From NCBI GenBank assembly GCA_964035545.1, contig CAXIUT010000177.1, positions 1 to 52,832 on the forward strand: 52,832 nucleotides of DNA, in the 5' to 3' direction. Positions 11,375 through 23,517 of the stretch are shown here, piece after piece; position 1 is the first letter of the stretch; each line of letters opens with the position of its first letter. Source of the DNA: Bugula neritina (Eukaryota; Bryozoa; Gymnolaemata; Cheilostomatida; Bugulidae). The notes under the pieces were generated by a model, which was given only the letters and a program-made list of their open reading frames with translations, did no database searches and was not told the origin of the DNA. A program made the position numbers and the translations under genes.

Positions 11375-11655
11375 AAATTTAATCTAATTTACTTTATATA
11401 AATTGAACATATTTTTAGGCTTAATATAGCTAATAATTGTATTTTTGATTATTTTAAGTCTTCCTTTTTAAACTTGAATTGATAAGATTTTATAAATAAT
11501 ACTTTCAAGATTAGTAAATAAGTATAAAGAAGGAATTCAGAAAGGTAGTTGTATATTTAAAATTGATTTAAATCAAATAAGATGATTATCTGATGAATCT
11601 AAATTTGAATCTCAGTAATTATTGAATTATACCTTACGATTTTGTTTATATTGAA

Positions 11656-11766
11656 GGGGTTGGGGTTGGGGTTGGGGTTGGGGTTGGGGTTGGGGTTGGG
11701 GTTGGGGTTGGGGTTGGGGTTGGGGTTGGGGTTGGGGTTGGGGTTGGGGTTGGGGTTGGGGTTGGG
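11656..11766 (+). repeat. Interstitial telomeric tract 1, (GGGGTT)~18.5
   Basis: 111 bp of perfect GGGGTT repeats flanked by unique DNA on both sides (ATATTGAA on the left, TCAAACAATC on the right). It lies between the divergent S49-like and MORN genes. The open frame of the MORN gene runs back through it as a Gly-Val repeat, without an ATG. Confidence 0.97.
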
Positions 11767-13182
11767 TCAAACAATCATAGAACTCTTAATCCTTAAGTAC
11801 CTCAATCTAATTCTTTATCAGTACCAACCAATAACTTTGTATTCTAACCTGAACTATCTTTTTTTACTTCCTAAAAACCAAAATAAAAATAGCCTTCGAT
11901 ACTACTGCATCAAGAAGAACCTGTGAAATTGGAACAAATCAATATTCAGCATTAAGATAAATAACAAAATTTAAAACCACAAATATTAGAATCTTAATCT
12001 TAAAAGTCAAAATCAGTCATTGCAGAGAGAGTAAATAAATCAAGATATTCTATAACTAAAAATTGGAGATATACTTCAAATCATCATGATCAAAAATCTT
12101 TGAATATCAGAAATATTTAGCATAAATCATTGAATCTTGGAGAGGATAAGTTATCTTAGTCTAAACTAGCAGAAAATAAGCGAGCAAAAAAATATCATTT
12201 TAATACTCCAGTGTCATAAAAACTTAATGAGCTTCAAGAATCATTGAAAAAACATCATCAAGATGATTAGGAATAAAATAATCTACTATAAAATAAATTT
12301 ACTAAAACTCTTATCAGATCAAGATTGACTTCTACTCTTCAAAAATTCAAAGAAACTAAGTCTAAAGAAGAGTAAACAATAAAACAGCCCAGATATAATT
12401 TTATTAAACCTAAAAAGTAAAATTAAACATTTCATACAGATAAAAATTAAAGCAAAATAATATTTGATCATCTTAAAGGAAAGGCTTCATCTTTGCGTTC
12501 TTAAAGAATATACAAAAAATCAGTGCCTCAAGAATCTTAATCAGTGGATTAATAATTTTCAACTATTTTTAGAAATAATGAGGTGCCTAAAGTATCTGAT
12601 CAGGAGGAGTAAATTATTCCTATTAGTTATTTTTAACCTAAATAAAAAAATATCGAAAGAATAACTATTTCCTACAAGACAACTTTACTTGAGTTAAAAT
12701 AAATATGTCTGAGATAAGATATCTAGGAACAAGATGTTGTTCTTATGATACCTGAACCTTTATCTAAACCTTTATTCGATGAGGAGAAAGGATAAAATTA
12801 GACATTCAAGTTGGCTAGAAAGCTTGTTGGTCAGTTGTGTATTTCATATACTACTATCAATATTAAAAAATATACTAACTGTATCATCATTGTGTTGGGA
12901 CAGATCGCTATTGTGTGTCACTTTGGAGGGAAAGTCTATATAGGTGGATGGAGTTGTGGAAATAAAGTAGGACTGGGGCTTTAGTGGTACCCTGATCACT
13001 ATATTTACTATGGGTAGTTCAAAAATAATAAGAAAAATGGAGTAGGGATTTATAAAGGTTCTGGAGATTAGATAGCTGCAGGACTGTGGAAAAACAATGC
13101 TTTTGAAGGAAATTTACTTGATGTAACTGATAGAAGCAGACAAAAGTATAGTGAGAGATCATCTAAGATCACAAATAGCTGA
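11767..13182 (+). CDS. MORN-repeat protein, 5' end unresolved at telomeric tract
   Basis: A continuous frame of ~470 codons begins directly at the end of telomeric tract 1 and ends at TGA 13180-13182; no in-frame ATG follows the tract for a long way. The first ~330 residues are Lys/Ser/Glu-rich and disordered. The C-terminus carries MORN-like units ([53 protein letters not shown]). MORN proteins bind membranes or scaffold cortical and ciliary structures. A possible first exon starts at ATG 11593 and would need a 42-nt intron to reach the tract in frame. Otherwise the tract has replaced the gene's 5' end. Confidence 0.7.
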
Positions 13183-13229
13183 TAATCCATTATATTAATA
13201 ATTTAAATATAGAGAACAAATAATAACAA

Positions 13230-16040
13230 TCATTAAACGATGATATATGAGTTATTGATGACATATTTCTGATACTCATCTTAGCTTAGTCCTAACTTTT
13301 TGTGATCTAGTTCTTCTATTAAATACATAACACTTTTGAGTAGAGTGAGAGTTTGTCCTAAAACTGAAGAATTGATATCATCTGAACAAAACTTTTCAAC
13401 AAAATCCATCAAAGTATACAAATTTCTTAATTTTGAACGAATAATTACCACCAACATCATTGGTATTTGAACATCTGCATTGATATCAGTTGCTGAACCT
13501 GTTATAAGAATCACATTTTGAAAAATAAGAGTAATCTCATAAAATATTTTAAGAATTCTATCCGGGCAGCAAGGTCTACTCAATTCTGATATAATTTTGT
13601 CTGCTTATTTGAGAATAAGTTATTACTATTATTGATATTGAGGAAGATCAAGCATAGTAAGAGATACGAACTAATGAGTTTACATCTTTTTGAAAAGGTT
13701 GAGATCTTGATCACTGACAAAGTTGTTTAATTTTATTCTTAATAAAAATATTTTTACAATGAATAAAGCTTTTATCCAAGAATACTTTTAGTATTTTAAA
13801 CCATATTGTCAGGCATGACTCCATTTTATAGTTCCTCTACTGCTCTTTACCAAAAGAGATGATAAAGTCCATCGACTCCTTCTCTTTTCTGTATAAAAGA
13901 GTCACTGATATCATTGAGACATTTTCTAAATGTTTTATCGCTTTTTCCTTATCCTCCTTCAATAATTTTATCATCTTATATTTCATAATTATATCCTTAA
14001 TATCGATAAATATACCTAGGTTAGTGTTGAGAAGCCCATGTATCTGTGCTTCTAATTTTTATTTGGAAATCCTTGCTCTTCTTTTATTAAGTAGATTCAT
14101 ATACATTTTTTAAAGATTAGATGAATAGTTTTGTTATTTTTATAATTATATTTTAGTAACTTATATTTCTCTTTTTCCATTTTCTATGGTTTTAAATATT
14201 TATTAAATAAAGATAGGAAGAGCCAAAGGAGTTAAATGTTCTTCAAGGTAGATAGCATATAGAGATACTGATGGCTAATTATTTAAACTATCTTATTAAA
14301 CACATCTGTATTGTTCAATTAGTGTTTTTAAACTTTTCTTTTATGATATTTTCTCAATTTTCATCAAAAACTAAATTAGAGTCTTTTTTATCTTATTTGT
14401 TGGTTTGAGTATTGACAAATAGTTCATTCCTACTTTCTATATCAAACTGACATAGATATTCTTTAGGTCGTAGGTTCTACTTGCAATGTTGTGACATGAA
14501 TTGTTGCATAATATTATTTCTAGTCCAGGTAGAGGACGGATCTAGTCTCTAACTACTTCAAAAATGAATTGAAGAGACTAAAAAGAGCTGAGCATGACTT
14601 GAATAAATTTATTTGGAGGTTTTTTGATGCTACTCGAAACAAAACCTCTGATAAAGTGTTTAATTGTTGGTACATATTGAATAATAACTTGGTTAAGAAA
14701 CCCAAATTTAAATTTTTAGTAAAATTGTTGACCAAACATGATCTTTTGGGATACCAGAGCAAGGAGTGTTAGGTTGGTATTCGGTGACATATATGTTCTG
14801 CTTTCATAGAGATTCATAAATTATGCAAAAAATAGTTGAGAAAAGATGACTTTATTGAAAAAACTTTTTAAATCTTAATAACGTAAAATACCATATTTTT
14901 TTTATGCTTCTTATTTGAAACAACGAATCACAAATTTTATCTCGTGAGGAATTCTTTGATATGCTAAATTTTATTAAAAAATACATTATATGATGCTAGT
15001 AAGCAAATTGATAGCTAATTTTTCTAATTTCTTTCTGTTTTGTTAGATTTTCTTCCAAACGAGCCAAGCCAATCTTAAATTCAAACCTTCAGGAATTTCT
15101 TATTCTCCTATCTAAGACAATAAAAACTATATGGCTGTTTATTCTAAATAAAATAGATATTACTTCTTTGGAATTGAACAATTTCTTCTAAAAGCGAATG
15201 TACTTAATTATCTCCTTTGATTTTACCATAAATAGCTTATAATTAATTTCTCACTATTTTGATATCTCCATCTCCTCCATCAAGAAACCTTTTAAGTTGA
15301 GGAAGATGTACTAGTTGCTAACTCCATCGTTAGTACAATCCTGCAAAATCAACATTTAATTCTTGTTCAGTTGCTTATAATTCCTATAGAACTCCATGGA
15401 ATATTTATGTGCAAAATCTTTGTATTTTATAATTTAGTTTTAAATTTCCAAGCACTTTAGATGCAAATGTGTACTAAGATTCAAAGCAGGATTCTATTTT
15501 ATCAGCTGATGATATTTCTAGTTGTATTATTTATTTTATGCGGATGTACCAGTTGGGCCAGAAGTTCATAAAATCACAGAGAAAAGGTAATCCAGGTTTC
15601 ATGTTGTTTTTAAAACCTAATGGCTTATCATCTAGAACTCTTTTGAAAAGTCTTTATTTAACAAAAAGTACATTTGTAGTTCTTATGGTAGTTAATCACA
15701 AAGAGAAATGATGTCTTTGTGGTTTAGAAGGATAAATGGTTCTTTTTTTTATTGACCATGACAGACCCACAGAAAATTGGTGAAGGAGTTCATGTAGTTG
15801 TACTAGATCTATTTTACTCTTTAGTTTTTTCTTTTTTCCTCTAAAGATAAATTCAATAGTACAGTATTAGAAGAGAAGATTTTGTGATTTGATAAGTTCT
15901 TGGAGATGAATCACTTTTTTAAAATGTTGATCATCAGATTGTTCAATAGCAAGATAAATATTAGACTCACGAGTTTTTCTTTATTCTCCTGTGTCTTAGT
16001 CGTCAACTATTTATATAGAAAAGGAGTAAGATGAGGTCAT
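13230..16040 (-). CDS. RasGAP + VPS9 domain protein (GAPVD1-like Rab5 regulator)
   Basis: One gene of roughly 900 aa. N-terminal and middle part: LPEELQILFKRVLDDKPLGF, FKEEAEKKYGILRYEDLKSF, FFAEFMNLYESRTYMSP then LTLLALVSQKIMFGQ, the order seen in RasGAP domains (F-RF..PA then S..NLTLIAKVLQ). C-terminal part: EADKIISELSRPCCPDRILK, INADVQIPMMLVVIIRSKL, FVEKFCSDDI, GQTLTLLKSVMYLIEELDH, the VPS9 Rab-GEF fold. Twenty-nt introns at 15652-15671, 15108-15127 and 13738-13757 are needed. A further shift near 13769-13785 (17-nt GT-AG candidate) and one at an A8 run near 15750 (25-nt GT-AG candidate or base error) remain open. The animal GAPVD1 has the same two end domains and acts on endocytic Rab5. 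Confidence 0.72.
13738..13757 (-). other. 20-nt intron in GAPVD1-like gene
   Basis: On the minus strand GTAAAA...TTAAG. Needed, with an upstream frame change, to reach IKLNNFVSDQDLNLFKKM. Confidence 0.6.
15108..15127 (-). other. 20-nt intron in GAPVD1-like gene
   Basis: On the minus strand GTTTTT...GATAG. Removal joins ENKQPYR to EEEIPEGLNLRLAW in frame. Confidence 0.8.
15652..15671 (-). other. 20-nt intron in GAPVD1-like gene
   Basis: On the minus strand GTACTT...TAAAG. Removal joins LPEELQ to ILFKRVLDDKPLGF in frame. Confidence 0.85.
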
Positions 16041-16217
16041 TATTGTTGATTATTTATAATTAAATAGTGAATATAGTTTAAGATAATTGTATTATAATGA
16101 GAATAATTAAGTTCTTGATGAACTATTTCTTTTATTTTTAATATTATCCTTGTTATTTTGTCTTTATAACAATAGTTTATTTTGAATTCTATATAATTTT
16201 CTTATCTTCTTACAATA

Positions 16218-19162
16218 ATGTCAAACTAGATAGAACTACCAGACGTACTAATCTAAAATAGTAATTTCTATCGTAAAATCAATGATAATAATCATAAAGT
16301 TTTTGCCCACGTTGAGTATCTACGCTAGTTATTGACTACTATGCATCAGATGTATAACTCATTATGTAAAAAGTTGATACAAATATCTGATGAGTACTAA
16401 CGAAAGGTATTGAATTCGAGTAAAGTTAAGACTTAGCATTCTGAAGTGGTGTTAGATTTTGTTAAAACAATTTCTTTTCTTCATTTTTCTATTAATAACC
16501 AACTGAATAGTAATTCTGTTACTTTGGGAACTAAGACTCATAGAATAGCTAGAAATCGTTTATAGATATTGAAGTAAAGGTTAGATAATTGTCATTTAAC
16601 TAATAAATAATATGTTAGAAGGGTTTAAGAATTTAATAAAAACTAAAAAGTATTTACTGATAAATGTTAATATTTCAATGACTATGAAAAAGATGTATTA
16701 AAATATTATTCTCTTAAAGCTAATGTTTAATTACATTAAAAATTACAAACTAAATAAATAAGACTAAAACAATAAAAGTAAATTCTTTTTAGAAAAAAAC
16801 AAGATTATCAATTAAATGTACATTAAGTACGTGCAGGTCTTAAAGATTATTTCTAATTACAACAAAATATAGTTTCGTAGTATTGTCGATTACTCATGAA
16901 TATTCGGAAAAAACCTAGTCATGATAATAATGAGTTATATAATAAACCTATTATGGAACAATATAGTGATTAAAACAATACATCTACACATCGTGGAGAA
17001 GTACCACCTACTCATAGATCTGATCGACCTATAGAACGTACCATTGCTCAAGATCGTAAGGATATAATAAAAGAAGAGGAAAGGACTGTGTTGTTATAGG
17101 GGATATTGGATGATTTTTTGAAAGATTTACAGTAAATTATTGTGAATTCTGGATCAAAGATAGATGAAATGCGTTCTGCTAGCGAGTATTAAAAGTTTAT
17201 TCGTGAGAAAATGGTTATGGCAGAGATATTGTCAGTAGAAAGTATTAGAGAGATAGATTTAATAGTAAATGAGGTGGGTTTATTTCGAACAATAGTGCTT
17301 AATTTACAGACTCATTTTGGTCGTTTGAAAGTTTTAAAGGAAATATCTAAGTATCGTATCTATAATTATGATAAATTTATTGATTAAACTCAAAATCTAA
17401 ATGATTTGGATAAAAAATTAGCAATGACTCAATCTGGTAAATCTGAGAAAGCGATGATGAGTTCTTCTGGAAAGCAAGAATATAATAAACTTGAGAATAA
17501 GTTCAAGGCCAGAAATAATTAATTGATGAATAAATATAGATAACGAGTGATTTAATTGCAGGAAACAATACTTAGTGAGTACTATAAAGAGGAGATGATA
17601 TATTCATAAAACAGAAGTAAAAAGTTGATTCAAGGTAATCTGTTCTAACGTAATAATTATAACATTTTGATTCATTCTTTCTTCTTGCAAAAACAAAGTA
17701 ATGTCGTATATCATTAAAATCCTCATCTTAAAAAGTTAAGTATGCATTTATCTGCTAACCAAATTCAAAACTCTTTGACCCTTGAGGGGTTTTTTAAATC
17801 AAAAAAGAAGAAGAATTCTCGCAGTTGCTGTGGTTTTTTTTCTAATGACCAAGAGTAATAAGAGTAAAACAAAGCAGTTATTGATGAATATCACTGTGCT
17901 CTTAAAGACGGGATGATGTTGATTCAAGGTACTTTTATAAATATATAGGCAAATTGAAGTTATTTGAAAACTATTTGAATTTTAGTTCAAGTTTTAATTC
18001 AAAGACATTGTTTGGATATTCTGATATTCGAGTTCCAAAATGGAATATTTTACAAATATTACCTGATAAACATTTACTTTCTCTTAAAATAGTCATAGAA
18101 ACAACTCATGGAAATCTATAATTTACATCCTTCTTTAATAGTCCTTTGAATATTCTAATCAGCACCTACTAAACCAAGAAAAATGGAATTTCTACCCTAC
18201 AGAAGCATGGTGAAGGAGATACTGAGGTAGCTATTTTATAGGAGAGATTTCAGAGTGATTTTCAGGCAGAATTGTTAAAAATGAATATTATAGTTGACAA
18301 ATTGAGTACTTATCTATCTGAAGATAGGTAGAATTTGTCAATATCGATTGAATATCATTTGAATGGTAGTTCTACTCATGCTTTATTCGAAATAAAAATA
18401 ATATAAAAAAATATAGCTATCGAGTATGTGTTTATTCATGATGATCATTGCAAAAATAATGATACAAAATCAACTTTAGAAACTGTCTCCAAACAATTGA
18501 TCAACAAGAAAATGAAAGAACCTACTTGTCGGATGCAATAGATAGGAAAAGATTTTCAACTAGAGTGTAGTATTATTGAGGGTAACTAGAAATGTAAGCT
18601 GTCTTTTCAGAAATAGCCATCATTTATGTTGGGGAGGGTTAATGATAGTGTAGGTGATATCAATTTTGATGAGATAAGGAATAGTCAGATGTCTTTTGGA
18701 CCTCTTCTTACTTCCAAAAATCTTATCTAGACAAGCAAAAATATTTAGATTGATAGAGTTAGTCCGATCAATACTAATAGGCAGCCTTTGACTGATAGTA
18801 GTAATTACTAGTTGTTTCTAAAGAGTGCTAGGACATCGGAATAAAAAGAGGAAGAGATAAAAGTAGTTGAAGAAGATAAAGAGATTAAATAGGCTCAATA
18901 GTAAATTATTTAAGTTAAGAAGAGTGGGATCAAGGATATGAAGTTGTAATAGTTGATGCCAATTCGATAAACTCGTTTATCTACTAACTAATCAAAAAAG
19001 TTCAAAGAAGGCATAATAATAACACCAAAGCATAGATCTATCCGTTCCGCGAATACTATTCGATCAAAATCACCTAGCAGTAGTCCTAACTATCAATTCG
19101 TAATATATATAATTCTGACTGTGTTGATCCTCAACATAGTTATAAAAATATTATTCAACTGA
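16218..19162 (+). CDS. Coiled-coil + GRAM + C-terminal TM protein (Lam/Aster-like)
   Basis: 974 aa with one 20-nt intron (17929-17948). Residues ~1-470 are helical, BAR-like coiled coil. A Cys/basic patch precedes a GRAM domain at about residue 575 (GKLKLFENYLNFSSSFNSKT, LFGYSDIRVPKWNILQI). A further ~170-residue alpha/beta region follows (ILEERFQSDFQAELLKM...), where yeast Lam and animal GRAMD1 proteins carry a StART-like sterol-transfer domain; I cannot confirm that fold here. After a disordered acidic/basic linker a single hydrophobic segment (FVIYIILTVLILNIVIKILF) ends the protein. This order suggests a lipid-transfer protein tethered in the ER at membrane contacts. Confidence 0.65.
17929..17948 (+). 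other. 20-nt intron in GRAM-domain gene
   Basis: GTACTT...TATAG. Removal turns MMLIQG/GC into MMLIQGKLKLFENYL, exactly at the start of the GRAM domain; unspliced, a TGA follows within 10 codons. Confidence 0.9.
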
Positions 19163-19233
19163 TGTTTATCTGACTATCATTTAATTTCAATCTAAACTCA
19201 TATATTCCGATTGATATAACATATTATAACTGA

Positions 19234-22200
19234 ATGAATGACCAGTTTAGAATCGCATAGTGTCTCTCTACTCCATCTAGCTTATTCTGTATCTATGATT
19301 ACACTAAAATAGCCTATTTGACCAATGACTATCTCTGTATTCGAGAGATCGCTAATACTGATTTGCCTCCTAGCTTTATTCAATTAAACCAAGGTCTTAA
19401 AAATGGTGCTTTACGACCTATAGCTTTGCTATCCTTTCCTAACTTGCTTGTTTTTGCTTAACAGGCTGTGAGTCGAGACGTTTATTTGCATTTTTATTCT
19501 ATCAATGAAAGGCATACATTGAAGGTGAGTTCTTAGTTGGCTAGACGAAGTGATGGAGAGCAAGAGTTGAAGTATTCTCTTTATCAGTCTGCTAAGATTG
19601 CGTATGTAGTTATAAATCGGGAGAACGATTCCTAGGTGGTAGCAGTTAATGTTATCAATCGATCAGTCATCGCACGAGGATTTATTAATGGAGTGCTAGC
19701 GTAGTTCCAGACAAAACAGTTGGATAATATTGAAGCTTTTTCGTATTTGAATAGAGATGTCCAAGAAATAGTTGAATTATAGGTTGTTTTAAATCGATCA
19801 GATTAGCGTGGATTATCGCATAGGATAATAGAGAAGAATCGATTTGCAGTAGTGAATCGAAGTGTGGTTTACTGTTGGGCCAAAGAATAGCTCTTGATTG
19901 CTGGTAGTAATAGTATAGTTGTGATCATTTAAAAGAAAGAAGTTCAGAGTATTCAGTTGAATAAATTTGTGAGGGCTATTATGGGAATAACTGCTGGATT
20001 TATAGTCTCAGAAGGGAATTGTCTCAAAGTATATCGAAAAAGTGCAAGCTATTTTGACTTTTAAGGAGAATATGTAATGGAGTATTTACCAAGTTCTAAA
20101 TTACAACTATCACCACAGTAAGATCTTTTAGCTTTCTACAACAATAAAACTCAAACAATATATTATAGTTTTAACTGGCAAAAGGAATAAGACTCATCTA
20201 AAAAACATAAATTAAATCTATCTACAATATAATACAAGAAATAGTAATAAATAAAGACTTATCCATCAAGACAAGCTCTTTTCACTGTCACAAGCGGCAA
20301 TCTCATCAGTATATACAGTCCTTTATCATATCATTGCTATCTTTCAATGCAAGCTAGTTCAAAAGATGTAACAAAGATAGTTAACGATCACAAAAAGATC
20401 ATGAGAAGCGCTACCTTAGTATCAGATAAAATGTTACATGAAATGAAGTAAGGTGAAACAATATAAACAATTGCTTTACATCCTTTGCGACCTGTAATAG
20501 CGATGGTGTTTAAAAATTTAGTGAAGATATATATGGTATTGTATAATGAGTTCAAAAGTTTGAAAGAAATTTCGTTGGCTCATTGCAAGAGAGTAGGTTT
20601 CAATAATTCTGGAACAATTATGTATGCTAAGTTAGGAGGAAAGCAAGGTTCAAAAATCTATCTTTACAATGTCATGAATAATTACTCATGTATTGAGATA
20701 CTGAATACTATAAGACCAATTATTGAAATGAAATGGACTCCATTTGATAACTACTTGTATGCTTTTCATCGTGATGGGTATTATTGTTGGTCATTGTAGT
20801 CAACTTTCAAACATAAATACGAATCAACTTATCACTTTGGGTTTTAAATTATGGGTGCAGATATTTTTGGTAGTAACTTAGTATTATGGGGAGCTGAAAA
20901 TTTGATTGAAATGGATTTCAATCATAATTTGATTGATTCCATAAAGTTACATGACACTATAGATCATTTATTAGTTCAAAAAAATAATGTTATTGTCTCT
21001 ACTGCTGGCGGTATTTTGCATCGAGTTAAATCTTTAAGTCAAATAGATGCTGTTTTAGGAACAGCTGGTTTCAAAATATAGGCAGGTAGTCAACTATTTT
21101 CAGTATTCTAGAACACAATATTGAACTTATCATCGAATGGGAGTATTATCTGTCTTGAATGGGGAGCTGAAGATAAATTATCGATTTAATTAGTATCTTT
21201 ATAGCGCAAGAAGTTGATTCGTATTCAATAACAGTATAGGCAGTATGAGTAGGAGATTAAAATACTTAGTGAGAAATTGGAATATAGATTATAACAGTTA
21301 CGAGAGGAGTTTATAAAGCGATAAGATGAACAAAAAGGTGAATTTAGTCGTGAGCTGAGAGATAGAGAGGAGCGTTATGTAGACGTTCGGGAGTAGAAAT
21401 TAAAAATAGAAGAGCAAATGCAGTAGAATATGGACATACATGAGAAAGGAATCTTGTAGCAGATTCGTTAGTTGTAAAAGATGTACGAGAGAAAGTTGGC
21501 ATTAACAACTAATAAATTACTGACAGCTTAGTAGATAGGTTTTAGGAATGATATGATGTCAAAGTAGCGACTGATTGACTTAGAGGAAAAACATTCTAAT
21601 CATATTGACAATATTAGAACGGAATATAACAGATCTTTGTCTAAATAGATCGGTATGAAGGATAGTAGCAAGTAGTAGTTGTTGGATATGAAAAGGAACT
21701 ATGAGACGAGATTGTCTGAGTTGTAGATTGAGAACGAGGAGTTGATCAAGCAGTTTCAAAGTTTTAGTGAAGGAAATATGTTGGCTTTGAAGAGAAATAT
21801 TATTGGTTGGGAAGTTAAACATTCAGAAGCTGTTAGTCAGAAACTTAATCTTGAGAAAAATATGCAGCAATAACAGATTCAGCTGCAACAGTTACACTAT
21901 AAAAATGAGTATTTGAGTTAAAGGTTAGAGGAAGAAGTGAGACGATGTTAGCAACAGGGTAGATAGAAGACATAAATGGAGGAACAACTGGTGAATAAAG
22001 AAAAGACGATTGTTTGTTTATAAGAGCGAATAAAAGAGTTATAAAAATCGAATGAGATATTTAAGTATCGGATAGTAGAGATAAAGAATATAAGCGATCC
22101 CAAAGAAGAGGAAATAATGAAGTTGAAAGATAACATGATTGAATTGTAGAATGAGTATGACAAGATAACTAAGAAGACTCATGATTATGAGCAAATGATA

Positions 22201-22959
22201 ACTCTTTTGAAGAAAGATAATGTCCAATTTAAAAGTGAGGTTAATCATGTCACTAATAGAGAGAAGAAATTGGATAAAAATTATCAAAATTTGATTGATA
22301 AGTTGAGAGATATAACTAAGTCGCCTATCCAGGAGATAAGGAAGTCTTTGTTGAAGTTATTGGAACAATTTTAAAGAATTAGTGATGAAAAATATAATAA
22401 AACTGAAGGGCATCAAGATGGAACTGTTGATGAGTTGAATCGTGTAAGAGAACATTTGGAAGTGTGCTTGAAAGATGCTATCGATTCTGGTAAAAAGAAT
22501 TAGAAACAGAAAGAAATTCAAGTCAAAAAGAAGAATAAAGAGAATTCTTAGCTACTGAAATAGATTAATGATCTACGTATAAAAATGACAAGTCTTGAGA
22601 ACAAGCTTAAGTAGAAAGAGCTACAAATTCAAGAGATAAGTCGCTAGCGTAGAGCAACTTACTCATCATCAAAGGTACCGAGAGAACATACATCTACTCA
22701 TGTTGAGACCGAGCTATAGCGTAATCATACTAAGGAATCATTTTTCTAGAAAAGTTTATTTAAAAATCATTGGAAAGATAAGCGATTGAAGACTGAACAG
22801 GGTAGTCGAAAGAAAAGTAATCACTCTTTGATGAAACATGATTCTAGACATTTGCATATTGAAGCAAGGAATGATTAAGTCGAAGAATTGAGGCGAGTCT
22901 TAGAACAAAAAGAAATAATTATTAAGCAGTTGATCAATAAGATACATAAGTTATCATGA
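19234..22959 (+). CDS. CFAP57: CFAP57 (WDR65)-like axonemal WD40/coiled-coil protein
   Basis: Uninterrupted 1241-aa frame without introns. The first ~640 residues form beta-propeller-like repeats (AIALHPLRPVIAMVFKN...; IIEMKWTPFDNYLYAFHRDG; VLWGAENLIEMDFNHN). From about residue 650 there is continuous coiled coil (RKKLIRIQEQYRQYEEEIKI) up to ~1200, with a Ser/His-rich break near 1150. Both length and layout match CFAP57, an inner-arm dynein regulatory axonemal protein of ~1250 aa. The WD signature is weak, so another WD40/coiled-coil ciliary protein is possible. Confidence 0.72.
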
Positions 22960-23030
22960 TGGGTAAAAATGATAGCTAATTATTTTGTTTTTAAGGTTGT
23001 CAGTAATAATTGATTGATAATATTTTAAAT

Positions 23031-23050
23031 ATCGAATCGAATCGAATCGA
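23031..23050 (+). repeat. (ATCGA)4 microrepeat before a start codon
   Basis: Four tandem ATCGA units end 2 bp before the ATG at 23053. They sit in the short leader of the 127-aa gene and could be a regulatory element or simple slippage. Confidence 0.8.
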
Positions 23051-23052
23051 AA

Positions 23053-23436
23053 ATGAATCTATCGAACTTAGGCATTGGGAATAAATCTCTGTCTCAGGAT
23101 AGCTTTCCTGCCAACTATGGTCGCCCTCAGAACTCTTTATAATACAGTGTTTTGGGATTACCTCTTCCTTAAAATGGTGGCATGTTAAAAAAGGCAATCA
23201 GATTCGACTATGAGTTCAGTTCTGCTCGTAAGTAACCTTTATTAGATTCTGCCCCAATGATAAAGCCTTTTAATAGAACTGAGTCAGTAGTTGTGTCTCG
23301 TTAACGTTCACCTATTGGCAAAGGTCGAAAAGATGAGTCGATGTTCAGTGCTAATATGTTTAGTTGTATGGATGCTCCAGATTATCAGAGGGATTTTGAG
23401 ATAAGTCCAAAGGTGATGTATAAAGACAAGAATTGA
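23053..23436 (+). CDS. Small conserved-looking protein, unknown
   Basis: 127-aa uninterrupted frame (MNLSNLGIGNKSLSQDSF...) ending NFEISPKV-type residues before TGA. It is rich in Ser, Pro and Asn, has no TM segment or signal peptide, and ends with an aromatic/acidic stretch (FSCMDAPDYQRDFEISPKVM). No family recognised. It is 93 bp downstream of, and co-directional with, the CFAP57-like gene. Confidence 0.55.
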
Positions 23437-23517
23437 TGACGTTACTTTTAAATTTATTCTTAAGCTATATATAATACTTTAGTCCATTTTATTTAACAAT
23501 AATTTAATAGGTCATTA

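Noticed and set aside
11642-11926. Standard-code ORF with a long Gly-Leu repeat
   Set aside because: It is the telomeric tract in the third frame; the downstream MORN gene uses the Gly-Val frame, and TAA/TAG are not stops here.
14106-14790. VPS9 gene as a separate, shorter gene starting at 14106 or 14790
   Set aside because: The same frame continues upstream without a stop into RasGAP-like sequence up to 16040, with 20-nt introns.
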